Source of the DNA: Candidatus Eiseniibacteriota bacterium
GTDB lineage: Bacteria; Eisenbacteria; RBG-16-71-46; CAIMUX01
Reading direction: 5' to 3'
Assembly: GCA_020431745.1 (NCBI GenBank)
Contig: JAGQHR010000277.1
Coordinates: forward strand, 1-5,319
Length of the DNA stretch: 5,319 nt
Of the stretch, positions 1-5,319 are shown one piece after another. A model generated the notes under the pieces. The model saw only the letters and a list, made by a program, of their open reading frames with translations. It was not told the DNA's origin and searched no databases. Each line of letters begins with the position of its first letter. The first letter of the stretch is position 1. The position numbers and the translations under genes are program-made.

Positions 1-1
1 C

Positions 2-481
2 GGGATCCGGGTCGAGCTCCGCGTTCGGGGAAAGATTCCATCCCTCTACTTGGATCCCCACCAGATCGAGCAGGTGCTGCTCAACCTGATCCGCAACGCG
101 CGCGATGCCATGCCGGACGGGGGGGAGCTGCGCATCGAGATCGGATTGATCAAGCGATTGCCGCATCGTCGGCGCGGAACCGGCCGGCGGGCGAGCGATC
201 GGGTGCGCCTCGTCAAGGATCCCCCGCGGGCGCGCTTCGTCCAGATCAAGATCAGCGACACCGGCACCGGCATCAGCGACGAGGTGATGGCCCGCATCTG
301 GAACCCGTTCTTTACGACGCGGACCCGCGGCACCGGATTGGGGCTGCCGCTTTCGCAATCGATCGTGCGCGAGCATGGAGGCTTCTTGACTCTGCGCTCG
401 GTGGTGTCCAAGGGCACGACCGTGCTCATGGATCTACCCGTGGAGAGGAGACAAGGTGAGCGAAGAAAAGACACCCGTTGA
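2..481 (+). CDS. Sensor histidine kinase, C-terminal part (5' end outside window)
   Basis: This is the ATP-binding end of a two-component sensor kinase that would phosphorylate the response regulator encoded next. The reading frame is open from base 2, giving 159 visible residues; the sensor and His-phosphoacceptor regions lie outside the window. Visible landmarks are the N box (H20 to M37, with N28 and N32), the G1 box DTGTGI, an F box WNPFF, and the G2 box GTGLGL, followed by the usual final strand of a HATPase_c domain. The order and wording resemble NtrB/ZraS/AtoS-type kinases. An Arg-rich stretch of roughly 30 residues sits between the N box and the G1 box and is longer than usual. The last 26 nt overlap the regulator gene, which indicates co-transcription and probable translational coupling. 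The family call is firm; the signal sensed is unknown. Confidence 0.93.
   Translation, partial: GIRVELRVRGKIPSLYLDPHQIEQVLLNLIRNARDAMPDGGELRIEIGLIKRLPHRRRGTGRRASDRVRLVKDPPRARFVQIKISDTGTGISDEVMARIWNPFFTTRTRGTGLGLPLSQSIVREHGGFLTLRSVVSKGTTVLMDLPVERRQGERRKDTR
442..450 (+). promoter_or_regulatory. Ribosome binding site of the sigma-54 response regulator
   Basis: The purine run GGAGAGGAG ends 5 nt before the GTG at 456. It lies inside the kinase gene and supports GTG rather than ATG as the start codon of the overlapping regulator. Confidence 0.7.
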
Positions 482-1871
482 ATTGGAATACACCCTGCTG
501 GTGGTGGACGACGAAGAGTCGATCCGCGTGACGCTGGCGGAAGCGCTCAAGGACGACCGCACCAAGGTTCTGACCTCGGCCACCGGGTTCGGAGCGCTCG
601 AGCTCATCGATCAGGAGACGGTCGACCTCGTCCTGCTCGATCAGAACCTCAAGGAATCGGGGGAGAGCGGGCTCGACGTCCTCCGGCAGATCAAGGAGCT
701 GCGCCCGGAGACGCTCGTCATCATGATGACGGCCTACGGCAAGATCGAGACCGCGGTCGAGGCGATCAAGCTCGGGTGCTTCCAGTATCTGACCAAACCG
801 GTGGAGATTCCCCAGCTGCGTCTCGTGCTCAAGAGCGCTCTTTCCACGATCCGCCTCCGCAAGGAGGTCGAGTTCCTGCGTTCGCGCACCGAGCGCGACA
901 TCCAAGGCGAGCGGGTCTTCGGGGAGAGCGGGAAGATGCAGGATCTCCTCGAGAACGTAAAGAAGATCGCGATGAGCGGCACGTCCACCGTGCTCATCCG
1001 TGGCGAGACCGGCACCGGCAAGGAGCTGATCGCGCGGATGCTCCACTTCTGGGGCGATCCCAAGGGGGCCTTCGTCGACATCAACTGCGCCGCCTTTCCG
1101 GACAATCTCCTCGAGAGCGAGCTCATGGGGCACGAGGCGGGGGCCTTCACCGATGCGCGCAAGTCCAAGCGCGGTCTCGTGGAGCTGGCCGATCGCGGGA
1201 CGCTTTTCCTGGACGAAATCGCGGAGATGGCCATGCCCCTGCAGGCCAAGCTCCTCCGGCTGCTCGAGAACCGGAGCTTCCGCCGGATCGGCGGCACCTC
1301 GGAGATCAAGTTCCACACCCGCTTCGTAGCGGCGACCAATAAGGATCTCTTCCAGGAAGTCGAGAAGGGCACGTTCCGCGAGGACCTCTACTACCGGCTT
1401 TCCGTCATCCCCATCCACGTCCCCGCGCTCCGCGAGCGTCCCGAGGACATCGGTCTGCTCGCGAAGTACTTCCTCGACAAGTTCAACCGCGAGCTCAGCG
1501 GCAAGATGACGCGCATCTCGCCCAAGGCGCTGGAACTGCTCTGCAACTACCGCTGGCCCGGAAACGTGCGCGAGCTCAAGAACCTGATGGAGCGGCTCGT
1601 GCTGCTCGGCAACGGTCCCGAGCTGCTTCCTTCCGACCTTCCGGCGAACATCGTTTCGGGCGAGACGCGATCTCCGGGCAGGCCGGCCGGGGAGGACGTG
1701 GTGTTTCTGACCGACCGGGTGCTCCCGCTGGCCGACGTGGAAAAGGCGGGGATCGCCCACGCCCTGGAAGCCGTTGGGGGCAACAAGACTCGCGCGGCAG
1801 AGCTCCTGGGGATCGCCCGCCAGACCCTCCGGACCAAGATCAAGGAGTACAGCCTGGGCCCGGAGGACTGA
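456..1871 (+). CDS. Sigma-54-dependent response regulator, NtrC family
   Basis: This 471-residue transcription activator is the likely partner of the overlapping kinase. Residues 10-130 form a receiver domain with acidic pair D18/D19, phosphoacceptor D62 (LLLDQNL-like context), T92 and K114. Residues about 154-385 form the sigma-54-interacting AAA+ domain: Walker A GETGTGKE (183-190), Walker B LFLDEI with D253/E254, and the conserved RWPGNVREL (366-374). Residues about 427-467 are a Fis-type helix-turn-helix (GNKTRAAELLGIARQTL) that binds DNA. The length and domain order are standard for the family. The GTG start is chosen for its strong ribosome site and because it begins just before the receiver domain. 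One oddity is the sigma-54 contact loop, which reads GAFTDA (229-234) rather than the classical GAFTGA. Target promoters are unknown; I found no convincing -24/-12 site in the window's gaps. Confidence 0.96.
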   Translation: MSEEKTPVELEYTLLVVDDEESIRVTLAEALKDDRTKVLTSATGFGALELIDQETVDLVLLDQNLKESGESGLDVLRQIKELRPETLVIMMTAYGKIETAVEAIKLGCFQYLTKPVEIPQLRLVLKSALSTIRLRKEVEFLRSRTERDIQGERVFGESGKMQDLLENVKKIAMSGTSTVLIRGETGTGKELIARMLHFWGDPKGAFVDINCAAFPDNLLESELMGHEAGAFTDARKSKRGLVELADRGTLFLDEIAEMAMPLQAKLLRLLENRSFRRIGGTSEIKFHTRFVAATNKDLFQEVEKGTFREDLYYRLSVIPIHVPALRERPEDIGLLAKYFLDKFNRELSGKMTRISPKALELLCNYRWPGNVRELKNLMERLVLLGNGPELLPSDLPANIVSGETRSPGRPAGEDVVFLTDRVLPLADVEKAGIAHALEAVGGNKTRAAELLGIARQTLRTKIKEYSLGPED

Positions 1872-1967
1872 GCAGCGGATCCGACGTCGCCGGAGGGGCC
1901 CCGCAGCAGAGTCGATCAGGTCATCGTGTGGCCAGGCGTAGAGCCCATCGGGACCAGGGGCAGCTGA

Positions 1968-2017
1968 CGCCGGAAACCCGTACGGGGTTTTCGGTGGATG
2001 CCCGTAGAGCCCCGGGC
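1968..2017 (+). other. Strong intergenic RNA hairpin followed by a second small hairpin
   Basis: In the gap before the receiver gene, CGCCGGAAACCC (1968-1979) pairs with GGGTTTTCGGTG (1985-1996) around the 5-nt loop GTACG. All 12 positions pair, two of them G-U, so the fold is favoured as + strand RNA. Directly after it GCCCG (2000-2004) pairs with CGGGC (2013-2017). There is no T-run, so this is not a classical intrinsic terminator. It could be a leader element of the receiver gene, a processed 3' end of the upstream operon, or a small RNA. The rest of the 232-nt gap (1872-2103) shows no credible gene. It also contains a 10-bp direct repeat, CGTAGAGCCC, at 1937-1946 and 2003-2012. Confidence 0.45.
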
Positions 2018-2103
2018 GGGATTGGCCGATCTTCTGTTTGGGGTCGAGAATGGCCCTTTGCCCTGTTCCCTGGAGGCGCCCGCACCCCGGACGAGGACGG
2101 AAG

Positions 2104-2487
2104 ATGATCGCTCCGGCCAAACGGATTCTCATCGTCGACGACGAGCGTGAGTTGCGCAGTGTCCTCCACGAGTTCCTCGAAGAGGACGGGTTCGACGTGT
2201 TGGAGGCCGGAAACGGACGGGATGCGCTCGACCTCCTGCGCGCCACCACCATCGATCTGGCGATCGTCGATCTCTTCATGCCGGGGATGGACGGGCTCGA
2301 GCTCCTCTCCGAGCTGCGCAAGCAGGATGCCGCGCCCAAGATCGTCGCCATCTCCGGAGGCAGCGAGACCCAGTCGGGCGACATCCCGCTCGAGGTCGCC
2401 TGCCGCCTGGGCGCCTCGGTCGGGTTGGCCAAGCCGTTCGACTTCGAGATCCTGCTCTCCCACGTCAAGAGCTGCCTCGAACCCTGA
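2104..2487 (+). CDS. Stand-alone receiver-domain response regulator (CheY-like)
   Basis: This 127-residue protein consists of a single receiver domain with no output domain, so it probably signals by protein contact or as a phosphotransfer intermediate. The full set of receiver residues is present: acidic pair D12/D13, phosphoacceptor D56 (IVDLFMPGMDG), S84 in place of the common Thr, and K110 followed by Pro. ATG 2104 is chosen because the protein then begins right before the first beta strand and GAGGA (2093-2097) lies 6 nt upstream. The in-frame TTG 2038 and ATG 2050 would add a non-conserved basic/proline tail without a ribosome site. It is separated by 232 nt from the kinase/regulator pair and by 213 nt from the cytochrome gene, so it is probably its own unit. 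No cognate kinase is visible other than the partial one upstream. Confidence 0.92.
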   Translation: MIAPAKRILIVDDERELRSVLHEFLEEDGFDVLEAGNGRDALDLLRATTIDLAIVDLFMPGMDGLELLSELRKQDAAPKIVAISGGSETQSGDIPLEVACRLGASVGLAKPFDFEILLSHVKSCLEP

Positions 2488-2498
2488 AGGCGTCCTCT

Positions 2499-2522
2499 CC
2501 GGCGTCTCTGCCGGTCTTCTCT
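2499..2522 (+). terminator. Possible terminator of the receiver gene
   Basis: CCGGC (2499-2503) and GCCGG (2510-2514) form a 5-bp GC stem with a 6-nt loop, starting 11 nt after the receiver stop codon. It is followed by the pyrimidine tract TCTTCTCT. The position is right, but the stem is short and the T content modest. Confidence 0.35.
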
Positions 2523-2575
2523 GGGAGCCACATCGATCGTCCGAGTCCGATCCTCGGGGAGCTGGTGGACGTTGC

Positions 2576-2602
2576 GAGCCGGCCCATGAGCCGGCATGGG
2601 CC
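2576..2602 (+). promoter_or_regulatory. Palindromic operator candidate upstream of the cytochrome unit
   Basis: GGCCCATG (2581-2588) and CATGGGCC (2595-2602) are perfect 8-bp inverted repeats separated by 6 nt. Superimposed is a direct repeat GAGCCGGC at 2576-2583 and 2588-2595 with a 12-bp period. The element ends exactly where the proposed -35 region of the cytochrome promoter begins, a typical place for a dimeric regulator site. Read as RNA, the same arms would make a stem, so a terminator or leader hairpin is the alternative. I saw no second copy elsewhere in the window. Confidence 0.4.
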
Positions 2603-2631
2603 TTTCCTGGAAAGATCTCCTCCCGTATAGT
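2603..2631 (+). promoter_or_regulatory. Weak promoter candidate for the cytochrome/membrane unit
   Basis: TATAGT (2626-2631) resembles a -10 box (TATAAT) and lies 17 nt after TTTCCT (2603-2608), a poor -35 match. Transcription would begin near 2638, giving a leader of about 60 nt to GTG 2701. A scan of this gap for GG-N10-GC spacing found no sigma-54 promoter. Confidence 0.3.
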
Positions 2632-2685
2632 GCGTCTGTCGTGCGCAGGGAAGTGCCGATCGTTGCCCGAGCGCGAGCCGCGTTC

Positions 2686-2698
2686 GGAAGGGAGGGAG
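2686..2698 (+). promoter_or_regulatory. Ribosome binding site fixing the cytochrome start at GTG 2701
   Basis: The 13-nt purine run GGAAGGGAGGGAG ends 2 nt before GTG 2701; its internal GGAAGG and GGAGG cores give usable spacing. The upstream in-frame ATG at 2596 sits inside the palindrome and has no ribosome site. The shorter start is therefore preferred, and it places the hydrophobic anchor at the very N-terminus. Confidence 0.65.
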
Positions 2699-2700
2699 CC

Positions 2701-3936
2701 GTGTCCTTTCGCGCCATCTTCATCGCCGTGCTCGTGAGCGCTTCGCTGATCGCTGCTGCCCTCATCTTGAACGCGCGCCGTCCCAGGGTGGAGACCGCGC
2801 AGCCGACGGCGGCGCTCGTCAAGGCGAGCGGCAAGTGTGCGGAGTGTCATCGCCGGGAGACCGAGGCGATGGTGGTCGAGTTCGAGCGGAGCCGCCACGC
2901 CGCCCAAGGCGTCAACTGCCTCGATTGCCACCAACCGGTGGAGGGACAGGAGGGGCAGGAGCACCGTGGATTCACGATCGCGACCAAGCTGACCGCGAAG
3001 AACTGCGCGCAATGCCACCACGAGCAGTATCAGCAGTTCCTACGTAGCCGTCATGCCGCCCCGGCCTATGCCGCCGTGCTGGGAAGCGCACCCTTCACCG
3101 CCCAGCAGATCAGCGCCTCCGAGGAGTACCATCCGGGAGCGGTCGAACGTGCCGCGAATCCGCTCGTTGGGTTGGAGGGAGATGCGGCGGCCGTCAAGGG
3201 ATGCCTCTCCTGCCACTCCATCGGCACCCCGAACACCGACGGCTCGATCGGATCCTGCACCCAATGCCACGCGCGCCATCTCGCCTCGGTCCGGTTGGCC
3301 CGGCTGCCGGAGACCTGCGGCCAATGTCATATGGGTCCGGACCACTCTCAGCTCGAGATATACACCGAGTCCAAGCACGGCGTGCTCTTCAACGATCAGC
3401 GAGAGCGGATGAACCTGGACGCGGACCCGAATCGGCTCACTGCGGCCGACATGCCGGTGCCGACCTGCGCGACCTGTCACCTAAGCGGGTTGGGAGGCCA
3501 ACGGGTGACCCACGATACGTCCGAGCGTCTCTCCTACTGGCTCTTCGCGGCGGTCTCCGACCGTCGTCCCGGCTACCTCGAGGCGCAGAACCGGATGAAG
3601 GACATCTGCAACACCTGCCACGTGCAGGCGCACACGGATCGATTTTACGCGCAGGCCGAGTCCGTGGTGGTCGCGACCAACGCGAAGATCGAGGCGGGGA
3701 TGGGAATCATGAAGGGGCTCTACGACGACGGGCTGCTGACGCGCCAGCCGTTCGACGAGCCGATCGAGTTCACGGCGTTCGATTTCTGGCACTACTACGG
3801 GCGGACCGCCAAACACGGTGCCTTCATGGGAGGCGCCGACTTCGTGCAGTGGCACGGCAACTACGAGCTGCTCCTCCACCAGGTCGAGCTGCAGGCGGAG
3901 GCGGACGATCTCCGGAGTCGACGTGCTGGTCATTGA
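2701..3936 (+). CDS. Octahaem cytochrome c, hydroxylamine oxidoreductase (HAO)-like, membrane-anchored
   Basis: This 411-residue periplasmic multihaem cytochrome has eight CxxCH haem sites, at C46, C73, C102, C168, C186, C206, C256 and C303. Their number and spacing (long gaps before the fourth and after the eighth), the YTESKHG segment (221-227) and the C-terminal HYYGRTAKHGAFMGG...QWHGNYE region (364-389) match octahaem HAO-like proteins. These oxidise hydroxylamine or hydrazine, or reduce nitrite; in that family haem 4 is the catalytic haem. All eight sites keep His, with no CxxCK as in octahaem nitrite reductase. Residues 5-24 are hydrophobic and act as an uncleaved anchor or signal; no C-terminal helix is present. 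It is short compared with characterised HAOs (about 500 or more residues). Whether the HAO-type active-site Tyr cross-link exists cannot be told; Y365, Y366 and Y388 are candidates. The reaction is inferred, not shown. Confidence 0.85.
   Translation: MSFRAIFIAVLVSASLIAAALILNARRPRVETAQPTAALVKASGKCAECHRRETEAMVVEFERSRHAAQGVNCLDCHQPVEGQEGQEHRGFTIATKLTAKNCAQCHHEQYQQFLRSRHAAPAYAAVLGSAPFTAQQISASEEYHPGAVERAANPLVGLEGDAAAVKGCLSCHSIGTPNTDGSIGSCTQCHARHLASVRLARLPETCGQCHMGPDHSQLEIYTESKHGVLFNDQRERMNLDADPNRLTAADMPVPTCATCHLSGLGGQRVTHDTSERLSYWLFAAVSDRRPGYLEAQNRMKDICNTCHVQAHTDRFYAQAESVVVATNAKIEAGMGIMKGLYDDGLLTRQPFDEPIEFTAFDFWHYYGRTAKHGAFMGGADFVQWHGNYELLLHQVELQAEADDLRSRRAGH
3914..3917 (+). promoter_or_regulatory. 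Ribosome binding site of the eight-helix membrane protein
   Basis: GGAG within CCGGAG lies 5 nt before GTG 3923, inside the end of the cytochrome gene. It selects this start over ATG 3818, which would translate about 35 extra Ser/Arg-rich residues that merely mirror the cytochrome coding frame. Confidence 0.6.
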
Positions 3937-4735
3937 TCGCCTGCGCCGAGTCCCCCGTCCGGTGTTCGTCGAGCTCTTCGCGATCGGCAACCTCGCGTTC
4001 CTGACCCTCGATGTCTTCATCGCGCACTCGATCAACGCCTTCCACTATCCGATCGAGCGCATCCCGGTCGGTTTCGGCGTGGCGGGCGCAGCCGTGCTCC
4101 TGATCGGATTGGTCATGGACGCCTTCGACCTGCGGCGGGCGGTCACCCGCTGGGCCGGCTATCTCGTGGGCTGGGCCTCCATCCTCGTCGGGGTGATCGG
4201 GCTCTTCCTCCACCTGCGCAGCTCGTTCTTCGAGCTGCAGACGCTGTCCAGCCTCGTCTACACCGCGCCCTTCGCGGCGCCACTCTCGTTCGCCGGGCTC
4301 GGCTTCCTCGTCCTGCTCAACCGCCAGGTTTCGCGCGACTCGGTCGCGTGGGGACAGTGGGTCCTCTTCTTCGCCTGGGGTGGGTTCGTGGGGAATCTCG
4401 TGCTCTCGCTCGCGGACCATGCACAGAACGGGTTCTTCGACCCTCGCGAGTGGATCGCGGTCGCGGCCTCGGCCTGCGCGGTCGGGTTCGTCCTGCTCGC
4501 GATGCTACGGCCGCGCGATCGACTTCTTCTCGACGTCACCTTCGGAGTTCTGATTCTGCAGGTCGTAGTCGGCGGGCTCGGATTCGTGCTCCACCTGCGC
4601 GCCGACCTGAGGGAGCCCGGCCCCGACTTCTTTCAAGACATCCTTTTCGGTGCGCCGCCCTTCGCGCCGCTCCTCTTCGCCGACCTCGCCGCCCTGGCTG
4701 CGCTCGGGCTCTGGGACCTGCGCAACAAGATCTGA
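3923..4735 (+). CDS. Eight-helix membrane protein with internal duplication, partner of the octahaem cytochrome
   Basis: I do not recognise the family. The 270-residue protein has about eight transmembrane helices (near 15-35, 49-66, 78-98, 113-132, 143-165, 178-195, 203-224, 241-264). Basic residues cluster on one side (R6-R12, R71-R76, R134-R138, R196-R200, R267-K269), placing both ends in the cytoplasm. It is a tandem repeat of four helices: H35-x2-N-x-F-x2-P-x-E-x-I-x-V matches the segment from H166, GxxLHLR at H97 matches H224, and APxxAPLxFA (115-124) matches 244-253. All four repeated His fall at the periplasmic membrane face, which suggests haem b, metal or quinol chemistry. It overlaps the cytochrome gene by 14 nt, implying coupled translation and joint function, perhaps electron exchange with the quinone pool. 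A pure anchor or an NrfD-like eight-helix fold are alternatives. Confidence 0.85.
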   Translation: MLVIDRLRRVPRPVFVELFAIGNLAFLTLDVFIAHSINAFHYPIERIPVGFGVAGAAVLLIGLVMDAFDLRRAVTRWAGYLVGWASILVGVIGLFLHLRSSFFELQTLSSLVYTAPFAAPLSFAGLGFLVLLNRQVSRDSVAWGQWVLFFAWGGFVGNLVLSLADHAQNGFFDPREWIAVAASACAVGFVLLAMLRPRDRLLLDVTFGVLILQVVVGGLGFVLHLRADLREPGPDFFQDILFGAPPFAPLLFADLAALAALGLWDLRNKI

Positions 4736-4872
4736 GCGCCTGGGCGTATCGGGCGCAGCGGCCGTCGATGACCGCGCACGAGGATCACCCCCCAAAGTCT
4801 CGCGTCAGATCGCCACCGAAGGAATCGTCGGACCACCGCGGTCATCGCTTCGCGCTGCGGGAAGAAAGTGCG

Positions 4873-4902
4873 TTGCACCGGCGACCGCCGCCGCTCTACG
4901 AT
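4873..4902 (+). promoter_or_regulatory. Promoter candidate for the secreted receptor-like gene
   Basis: TTGCAC (4873-4878) and TACGAT (4897-4902) are spaced by 18 nt and resemble housekeeping -35 and -10 boxes. Transcription would begin near 4909, leaving a leader of about 37 nt before ATG 4946. The fit in position and spacing is better than elsewhere in the window. Confidence 0.4.
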
Positions 4903-4935
4903 ACGCGCGGGGTTGGGAAACCCTGAACAGATGCC

Positions 4936-4940
4936 GGAGG
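4936..4940 (+). promoter_or_regulatory. Ribosome binding site selecting ATG 4946
   Basis: GGAGG lies 5 nt before ATG 4946. The in-frame ATG 4931 would place this ribosome site inside the coding region and has no purine-rich sequence of its own, so 4946 is preferred. Confidence 0.65.
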
Positions 4941-4945
4941 TCGAG

Positions 4946-5319
4946 ATGAAGGGCATTCTGTTCCTCTCCCACGTGTATCGGTCGTTCCTCCTCTCCCTTT
5001 TGTGCAGTTGTGTCGCGATCGTGGCTGCTTCCGGCGAAGCGGTTTCCGGCACGAACGCTCACGCCGCTTTGGACGCATCTCCGCCCGCGGGGGACGCGGC
5101 GCGGTCTGCGGTCGTGCGCGGACGCGTGCGGGCGGCGGACGGGCCGCTCCTGGAGAACGCGAACGTGCTCCTCGAAGGGACGCGGTTCGGCGCTGCGAGC
5201 GGCCCGGACGGGACCTTCGAGATTCGCGCGATCCCGCCCGGCGTCTATCGAGTCCGCGTCACGATGATCGGTCATCGTCCGTTCGTGCAGGAGATCGTCG
5301 CCGGAAGCGGCGACGTCCT
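4946..5319 (+). CDS. Secreted protein with carboxypeptidase-regulatory-like domain, probable TonB-dependent receptor (3' end outside window)
   Basis: The visible 124 residues begin with MK, a hydrophobic stretch (residues about 13-28, LLSLLCSCVAIVAA) and small residues, as in a Sec signal peptide; the cleavage site is probably around 28-35. An Ala-rich linker follows to about residue 54. Residues 55-124 match a CarboxypepD_reg-like beta-sandwich: VRGRV, then G-PLLENANVLLEGT, G-DGTFEI, IPPGVYRVRV, and IGHRPF. In bacteria this domain is most often the N-terminal extension of large TonB-dependent outer-membrane receptors; the plug and barrel would lie beyond the window. Other possibilities are a surface protein or peptidase carrying only this domain. 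It has its own promoter candidate, so it need not belong to the cytochrome unit. The domain call is good; the receptor call is inference. Confidence 0.8.
   Translation, partial: MKGILFLSHVYRSFLLSLLCSCVAIVAASGEAVSGTNAHAALDASPPAGDAARSAVVRGRVRAADGPLLENANVLLEGTRFGAASGPDGTFEIRAIPPGVYRVRVTMIGHRPFVQEIVAGSGDV

Larger units (their letters stand above)
4736..4945 (+). other. Intergenic region without a supported gene
   Basis: The first part has short GC inverted repeats just after the stop codon (GCGCC at 4736-4740 with GGCGC at 4752-4756) but no T-run, so no clear terminator is visible. ACCGCGGT (4835-4842) is a short palindrome of unknown meaning. The end of the gap holds the promoter and ribosome site of the next gene. 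Confidence 0.5.

Noticed and set aside
2023..2037. TGGC-N8-CTGT as a sigma-54 promoter for the receiver gene
   Set aside because: The -12 element reads GT instead of GC and most other consensus positions fail. Other GG-N10-GC spacings at 1877, 1919 and 1951 are equally weak and expected by chance.
2596..2700. 35-codon N-terminal extension of the cytochrome from ATG 2596
   Set aside because: It lacks a ribosome site, lies within the palindrome and would bury the hydrophobic anchor internally; GTG 2701 has a strong ribosome site.
426..2834. Very long minus-strand open frame (802 codons), with another at 1921-3021
   Set aside because: It is antisense to the well-supported regulator and receiver genes, has no recognisable domain, and is expected as a shadow in high-GC DNA.
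3201..4004. Alternative + strand frame across the cytochrome gene
   Set aside because: It is Arg/Ala-rich without domains and overlaps the frame that carries all eight CxxCH sites.
3923..4735. Assignment of the membrane protein as NrfD/PsrC or cytochrome b561
   Set aside because: The helix number is compatible with NrfD, but I see no recognisable family motif for either, and the duplicated His pattern differs. Kept as unknown.
4768..4926. Possible 52-residue protein in the gap before the receptor-like gene
   Set aside because: There is no ribosome site, the composition is low in hydrophobic residues and rich in Arg/Pro/His, and it overlaps the promoter candidate.
1..5319. Mobile elements, CRISPR arrays, tRNA or rRNA genes
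   Set aside because: No transposase, terminal inverted repeats, regularly spaced repeats or recognisable structural RNA sequence was seen.

Overview
This window looks like chromosomal DNA from a high-GC Gram-negative bacterium. The signs are NtrC-type sigma-54 signalling, a periplasmic multihaem cytochrome c, and the start of a probable TonB-dependent outer-membrane receptor. The lineage cannot be fixed from the sequence. A soil or sediment group that combines multihaem cytochromes with carboxypeptidase-regulatory-domain receptors is plausible, such as Acidobacteriota, Eisenbacteria-like FCB relatives or Myxococcota-like bacteria. All genes I can support lie on the + strand.

Layout. Bases 2-481 are the C-terminal ATPase end of a sensor histidine kinase, overlapping by 26 nt a full sigma-54-dependent response regulator (456-1871). 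A 232-nt gap (1872-2103) follows and holds a strong predicted RNA hairpin plus a smaller one. Next is a stand-alone receiver domain (2104-2487) with a terminator-like hairpin after it. A 213-nt gap (2488-2700) carries an 8+8 bp palindrome directly upstream of a weak promoter. Then comes a two-gene unit: an octahaem cytochrome c of the hydroxylamine oxidoreductase (HAO)-like family (2701-3936), overlapping by 14 nt an eight-helix membrane protein (3923-4735). After a 210-nt gap containing a fair promoter candidate, a secreted protein with a carboxypeptidase-regulatory-like domain starts at 4946 and runs off the window.

The most interesting part is the octahaem cytochrome and membrane protein pair. 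The cytochrome has eight CxxCH sites and an N-terminal membrane anchor, but is compact (411 residues) for its family. Its partner is not the usual tetrahaem NapC/NrfH-type quinol dehydrogenase. It is a protein I do not recognise, built as a tandem duplication of a four-helix unit. Each half keeps one His at the periplasmic end of its first helix and one at the end of its third. That suggests a cofactor-binding or quinol-reacting membrane module wired to a periplasmic nitrogen-oxide (or related) redox enzyme. The upstream regulators may control the pair, but the sequence shows only proximity.
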